In this document: one piece after another, positions 6,986 through 9,339 of the stretch | Layout of the letters: every line of letters begins with the position of its first letter | Position numbering within the stretch: the stretch's first letter is position 1 | Assembly (NCBI GenBank): GCA_947379685.1 | Contig: CANCOG010000163.1 | Location: 1 to 9,339 of the forward strand | Origin: Flavipsychrobacter stenotrophus | Lineage (GTDB): Bacteria > Bacteroidota > Bacteroidia > Chitinophagales > Chitinophagaceae | DNA length: 9,339 nt | Reading direction: 5' to 3' | Position numbers and translations under genes: made by a program | The notes under the pieces: generated by a model | Told to the model about the DNA's origin: nothing | The model's input: the letters and a program-made list of their open reading frames with translations, nothing else | The model's database searches: none

Positions 6986-8209
6986 TTATTTAAACTGTAA
7001 CACCTTAGCAGGCTGAATGGTGCGAATATACAACGCGGGTAGCCACATGCACAACACAAACAACACCAGCGATGCCAGATCGATGCCCACCACATGCCAC
7101 CACACAATTTTTACCGGCGCATACTTCATAGAATAGGTCTCTTCTGGCAAGGTAAGTATGCCAAATTTCAATTGCACCCAACACAAACCTAACGCAATAA
7201 CATTACCCAATAGTATTCCAGCTGCGCCAATGATGCCCCCTATACTCAGGAAAACAGAGACCGTCCCCTTAAAGGGCATACCCATAGCCTTCAGTAACCC
7301 TATCATTGCAGCCCGGTCAACCATAAGTATGACCAATACGGCCCCCATATTGATGAGCGAAACCACAGCCATAATGATCATTAAAATCAGTCCGTTCAGT
7401 TTTTGGAGGTTGACCCAATCAAATATGTTGGGGTAGTTTTCAGCCACGGTTATAGACTCCAGTGGCGCAATTATAAGACTATAATGAATATAATCTGACA
7501 CCGAATCAGCATATCGGTCACTTTCCAAATCCACCTGGTAGGCATTAATGCTATCTGCCGTCCAGCCGTTCATACGCTGCAGCAAACGGATATCACATAT
7601 GGCAAAAAAGCGATCCACTTCTTCCATCCCACTATGGTAGAGCCCGGCAACCCTCACTCTGCGTAGCCGGGGCAGCGCGCCTCCATTCAGGAATTCCAGT
7701 TGCACCGTATCGCCTGTTTTTACATCGAGCCGGTTGGCGGTGCCTTCAGAAAGCAACACCTGCCGGGAATAGGTACTGTCCGTGTAATCGATATGAGCCC
7801 CTGAAATATCAATGCCGGGGGAAAAACGATAATGCCCGTCCACCCCCTTCAGCTGAATACCCTCCATATGACCCTTTGCCTGTATGATGACCGGTCGCTG
7901 CGCAAATGGCGTCACTTGCAGCACATGGGGTATCCGCTGCATTTCTGCAAGCAGTTTCTTATCCAGATAAATGGGTGGAACGGTTACCGAAGATGATTTA
8001 GTGAGATCAAAAGACGATACATGCACGTGCCCGTTAAAGCTATATAACTTCTCCTTTATGGTCGACTGAAACCCTGTAACCACCGCCATAGAAAGTATCA
8101 TGACCGCAACACTCAGCCCCGTAGCCACTACCGCCAGCCTGATGATAAATGAGAAGGCCCCTTTCTGCCGCGTAAGATACCGGCGCGCTATGAAAAATGG
8201 TAAGTTCAA
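6986..8209 (-). CDS. LolC/LolE-like (FtsX/MacB superfamily) ABC transporter permease
   Basis: 407 residues if it starts at the TTG at 8207-8209 (MNLPFFIARRYLTRQKG); TAA at 6986-6988. Topology is the four-helix FtsX type. There is one helix near residues 23-45, a periplasmic domain of about 220 residues (MacB_PCD-like), then three helices near 273-296, 316-342 and 373-394. The DRAAMIGLLKAMGM segment after helix two is the conserved loop that contacts the ATPase in LolC/E proteins, and the C-terminus ends in an IxPAxxLxF motif. Known relatives extract lipoproteins from the inner membrane with the ATPase LolD and partner LolA. No ATPase is encoded nearby, which is common for this family in Bacteroidota. 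The frame stays open to a TTG at 8311, but those 34 extra residues have no family counterpart. The first ATG in frame lies inside helix one, so a non-ATG start is required. Confidence 0.85.
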   Translation of the reverse strand: MNLPFFIARRYLTRQKGAFSFIIRLAVVATGLSVAVMILSMAVVTGFQSTIKEKLYSFNGHVHVSSFDLTKSSSVTVPPIYLDKKLLAEMQRIPHVLQVTPFAQRPVIIQAKGHMEGIQLKGVDGHYRFSPGIDISGAHIDYTDSTYSRQVLLSEGTANRLDVKTGDTVQLEFLNGGALPRLRRVRVAGLYHSGMEEVDRFFAICDIRLLQRMNGWTADSINAYQVDLESDRYADSVSDYIHYSLIIAPLESITVAENYPNIFDWVNLQKLNGLILMIIMAVVSLINMGAVLVILMVDRAAMIGLLKAMGMPFKGTVSVFLSIGGIIGAAGILLGNVIALGLCWVQLKFGILTLPEETYSMKYAPVKIVWWHVVGIDLASLVLFVLCMWLPALYIRTIQPAKVLQFK

Positions 8210-8309
8210 CGGGGTAAAAGTAAGGTTTTTTTGAAGGTAAGAGACTGGTTCTTTGGCCGGTTTGCGTAAAGCTGGTCGAGGAACAATCGATGTAAGATGA
8301 AATACTGGC

Positions 8310-8357
8310 AAAAATTGGCCCTCGCTCTATTGTTTGCACTTCAAATCGCGAAAGGCC
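8310..8357 (-). terminator. Weak hairpin with T run after vapC
   Basis: On the - strand GGCCTTTCGC and GCGAGGGCC pair over nine positions with one G-U pair and one bulge, around a 22-base loop, followed by AA and five T. It lies 13 bases after the vapC stop. The long loop and imperfect stem make it a weak candidate, but it would separate toxin-antitoxin transcription from the permease. Confidence 0.35.
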
Positions 8358-8370
8358 CCAAACATCTCAA

Positions 8371-8757
8371 CTATAAAGTCATCGGATTACTCAATTTCAG
8401 AATTGGAATATGCTGGAAATCCTTTTCATTAATTGTAAACAGAGTTAATCCATTGGCAACAGGTGTTGCTGCAATAATGGCATCAGGTGTCTTTATCTTC
8501 TTGCCTTTCCTGGTCGAAACGCATCTCAATACAACATCTGGTGTAATTTCATAGATATGGCTGTCACTTAGGAAATTTTCAACATATCTTTTTATTGACG
8601 GATCCTTAATATTCCAGCATAGTAACTCATTCTGGCTAATTATTGATACGTTAGGTATTGCGTCAATAACATCACTTACAAAAGCCATACCCTTCACAGG
8701 CAGCAACTCTGATAAATAATCAGAAACGACATTTGTATCCATCAGGAATTGTCCCAT
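8371..8757 (-). CDS. vapC: VapC-type PIN-domain toxin
   Basis: 128 residues, the usual length for a VapC toxin. The PIN-domain acidic residues are in place: D7 in FLMDTNVVSDYL, E44 in SQNELLCW, D92 in KTPDAIIAA, and the terminal N110/D113 in TINEKDF. These residues bind the divalent metal of a ribonuclease active site; VapC toxins usually cleave tRNA or rRNA, but the target cannot be read from sequence. The conserved alanine-rich helix after D92 carries a proline (AATPVANG) where an alanine is common. The ATG at 8755-8757 overlaps the antitoxin frame by 16 bases, which implies translational coupling. An in-frame ATG at 8740-8742 overlaps the antitoxin stop by one base and could also serve, but would leave only one residue before the catalytic aspartate. 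The active-site set is complete, so the toxin is probably functional. Confidence 0.85.
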   Translation of the reverse strand: MGQFLMDTNVVSDYLSELLPVKGMAFVSDVIDAIPNVSIISQNELLCWNIKDPSIKRYVENFLSDSHIYEITPDVVLRCVSTRKGKKIKTPDAIIAATPVANGLTLFTINEKDFQHIPILKLSNPMTL

Positions 8758-8954
8758 TCTCCACGCATTTTAGTAATATGCTCATTTAGGCTCTTGCCAT
8801 CATCCTTAGACAGAATACCACGGTATTTATCAGACAACTTTGGCCCAGGAGGCACATCATTTTTTACTAGCTTTATGATGTTCATAGCTTCTAGATCCTG
8901 TAATAATTGCCACGCCATGGTATGAGTTAATTCTAATCTTACTGTTTCTGTCAT
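8742..8954 (-). CDS. Antitoxin partner of the PIN toxin (VapB-like)
   Basis: 70 residues, first gene of the toxin-antitoxin pair, with its TGA at 8742-8744 inside vapC. The N-terminal half (TVRLELTHTMAWQLLQDLEAMNIIKLV) suits a small DNA-binding/dimerisation fold. A proline-rich linker (PPGPKLSDKYRGILS) follows. The charged C-terminal helix (SLNEHITKMRGEW) has the shape of a toxin-wrapping segment and resembles the small antitoxins that accompany PIN toxins in Bacteroidota. Assignment rests mainly on size, position and overlap. By analogy it would bind its own promoter together with the toxin. The DNA-binding fold class (AbrB, RHH or Phd) cannot be decided from the sequence by eye. Confidence 0.7.
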   Translation of the reverse strand: MTETVRLELTHTMAWQLLQDLEAMNIIKLVKNDVPPGPKLSDKYRGILSKDDGKSLNEHITKMRGEWDNS

Positions 8955-8994
8955 ATATACCGCTTTTCAAATGTACTTACAATTACAAATATAC
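8955..8994 (-). promoter_or_regulatory. Promoter/operator region of the toxin-antitoxin operon
   Basis: On the - strand two perfect TAnnTTTG boxes occur: TATATTTG (8986-8993) and TACATTTG (8968-8975). The first would start transcription near 8979, leaving a leader of about 25 bases; the second is too close to the ATG unless the mRNA is leaderless. Neither has a TTTG at the expected -33 distance. The region also holds ATATAC twice, 34 bases apart (8955, 8989), and TGTA-CT-TACA (8972-8981), which could be repressor half-sites. Confidence 0.35.
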
Positions 8995-9188
8995 AGACTT
9001 TTCAAGCTAAATCCCGAACCGAGAATGGCATTTCGAAATCAATCACAATCTAACACATTACAAACTATCCTAATAATACCAAGGTTATTCTTCACAAATA
9101 AGAATACGACTCTACACTCCTCTGCGTACTCAGCCAAAATCAAAAAAAGTGCGTCACTCTGCAGTCAAATCCACTAGCCGACACAATC

Positions 9189-9220
9189 AGCTAAATAGCT
9201 AATTAGCACATCAGCTAATT
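9189..9220. repeat. Tandem octamer repeat, four units
   Basis: Four contiguous 8-base units: AGCTAAAT, AGCTAATT, AGCACATC, AGCTAATT. A perfect palindrome GCTAATTAGC spans 9198-9207, and the 9-mer ATCAGCTAA recurs 24 bases apart (9186, 9210). From memory, similar AGCTAATT/AGCACATC runs appear between genes in other Bacteroidota. Confidence 0.65.
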
Positions 9221-9236
9221 ACCCCCAGGCCCACCC

Positions 9237-9267
9237 AAAAAAAGAGCACCCATTACAGGTGCCCTTT
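9237..9267 (-). terminator. Rho-independent terminator for the right-edge gene
   Basis: On the - strand AAAGGGCACC and GGTGCTCTTT pair over 10 positions (one G-U) around a 7-base loop, with the T run extending to seven bases (A run 9237-9243 on +). It lies 24 bases beyond the stop of the partial - strand gene. Confidence 0.75.
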
Positions 9268-9291
9268 CATTGCAATGTAAATCCTAACCAC

Positions 9292-9339
9292 CTATTCTTT
9301 AACTATTTTCTGTACTACTTTCTGATCGCCTGAGGTGAG
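9292..9339 (-). CDS. Partial gene: C-terminal end of a probable T9SS cargo protein
   Basis: The last 15 codons and TAG (9292-9294) of a - strand gene that continues beyond the right edge. The visible tail, LTSGDQKVVQKIVKE, matches the last strand of T9SS type A sorting domains, where a short turn is followed by a V/I-rich strand ending in a basic and an acidic residue. The terminator directly downstream supports a true gene end. Nothing can be said of the rest of the protein. Confidence 0.55.
   Translation of the reverse strand, partial: LTSGDQKVVQKIVKE

Larger units (their letters stand above)
8955..9291. other. Gene-free stretch upstream of the antitoxin
   Basis: 337 bases without a convincing gene. 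From left to right they hold the antitoxin promoter region, an AT-rich inverted repeat at 9086-9106 (TATTCTT and AAGAATA, 7-base centre), a tandem octamer repeat at 9189-9220 and a - strand terminator at 9237-9267. A 68-codon + strand frame (8971-9177) has no signal peptide, no recognisable domain and an irregular composition, so it is not called. Confidence 0.5.

Noticed and set aside
6946..7107. 54-residue N-terminal extension of the acyltransferase
   Set aside because: It would overlap the permease's C-terminal helix in another frame, and its Cys/Trp-rich composition does not fit a GNAT N-terminus.
8371..8954. Toxin-antitoxin pair as part of a recently inserted mobile element
   Set aside because: No transposase, integrase, terminal inverted repeats or target duplications are visible around it. 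Toxin-antitoxin pairs are often mobile, but nothing here shows transfer.
8971..9177. 68-codon + strand frame upstream of the antitoxin
   Set aside because: It starts inside the probable antitoxin promoter region, has no hydrophobic or domain pattern and no Bacteroidota promoter before it.

Overview
The window looks like chromosomal DNA from a member of the Bacteroidota, most probably Chitinophagaceae or a close relative. The main evidence is three proteins that end in type IX secretion system (T9SS) C-terminal sorting domains. Supporting evidence is a Bacteroidota-type promoter (TTTG, then a near-TAnnTTTG box), weak or absent Shine-Dalgarno sequences, and family members typical of this phylum: a FemAB/BioF2-like acyltransferase, an orphan LolC/E-like permease and a PIN-domain toxin with a small antitoxin.

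Left part (1-2181). The window opens inside a multi-pass GT-C glycosyltransferase of Gpi18-like type on the + strand (2-784). It converges with a small exported LTxxQ/Spy-like protein on the - strand (911-1339). A DUF1801 protein (- strand, ATG at 2042) lies upstream of that and is divergent from the next gene.

Centre (2182-5824). Two + strand genes encode exported T9SS cargo: a 280-residue protein of unknown function and an 826-residue surface protein. The larger one has a choice-of-anchor V/reeler-like N-terminal domain, four Big_2-like repeats, three further Ig-like repeats and a sorting domain. A strong bidirectional hairpin terminator follows it.

Right part (5825-9339). After an intergenic array of CTTTGCG repeats, four genes lie on the - strand. 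In transcription order they are an antitoxin, a VapC toxin, a LolC/E-like permease and a FemAB-like acyltransferase. The permease has no ATG before its first membrane helix and probably starts at a TTG. A weak hairpin plus T run separates the toxin-antitoxin pair from the permease. The last 337 bases before the right-edge gene hold the antitoxin promoter region, a tandem octamer repeat and a - strand terminator. That terminator belongs to a gene running off the right edge, of which only the last 15 codons (a T9SS-like C-terminus) are visible.

Taken together the window is mostly cell-envelope and surface functions plus one toxin-antitoxin module. No secretion machinery, CRISPR array, transposase, tRNA or rRNA was seen. 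I found no clear sign of a wholly new multigene system. The most unusual items are the non-canonical CX5CH motif and cysteine-paired Ig array of the large surface protein, and the two short-unit intergenic repeat arrays.
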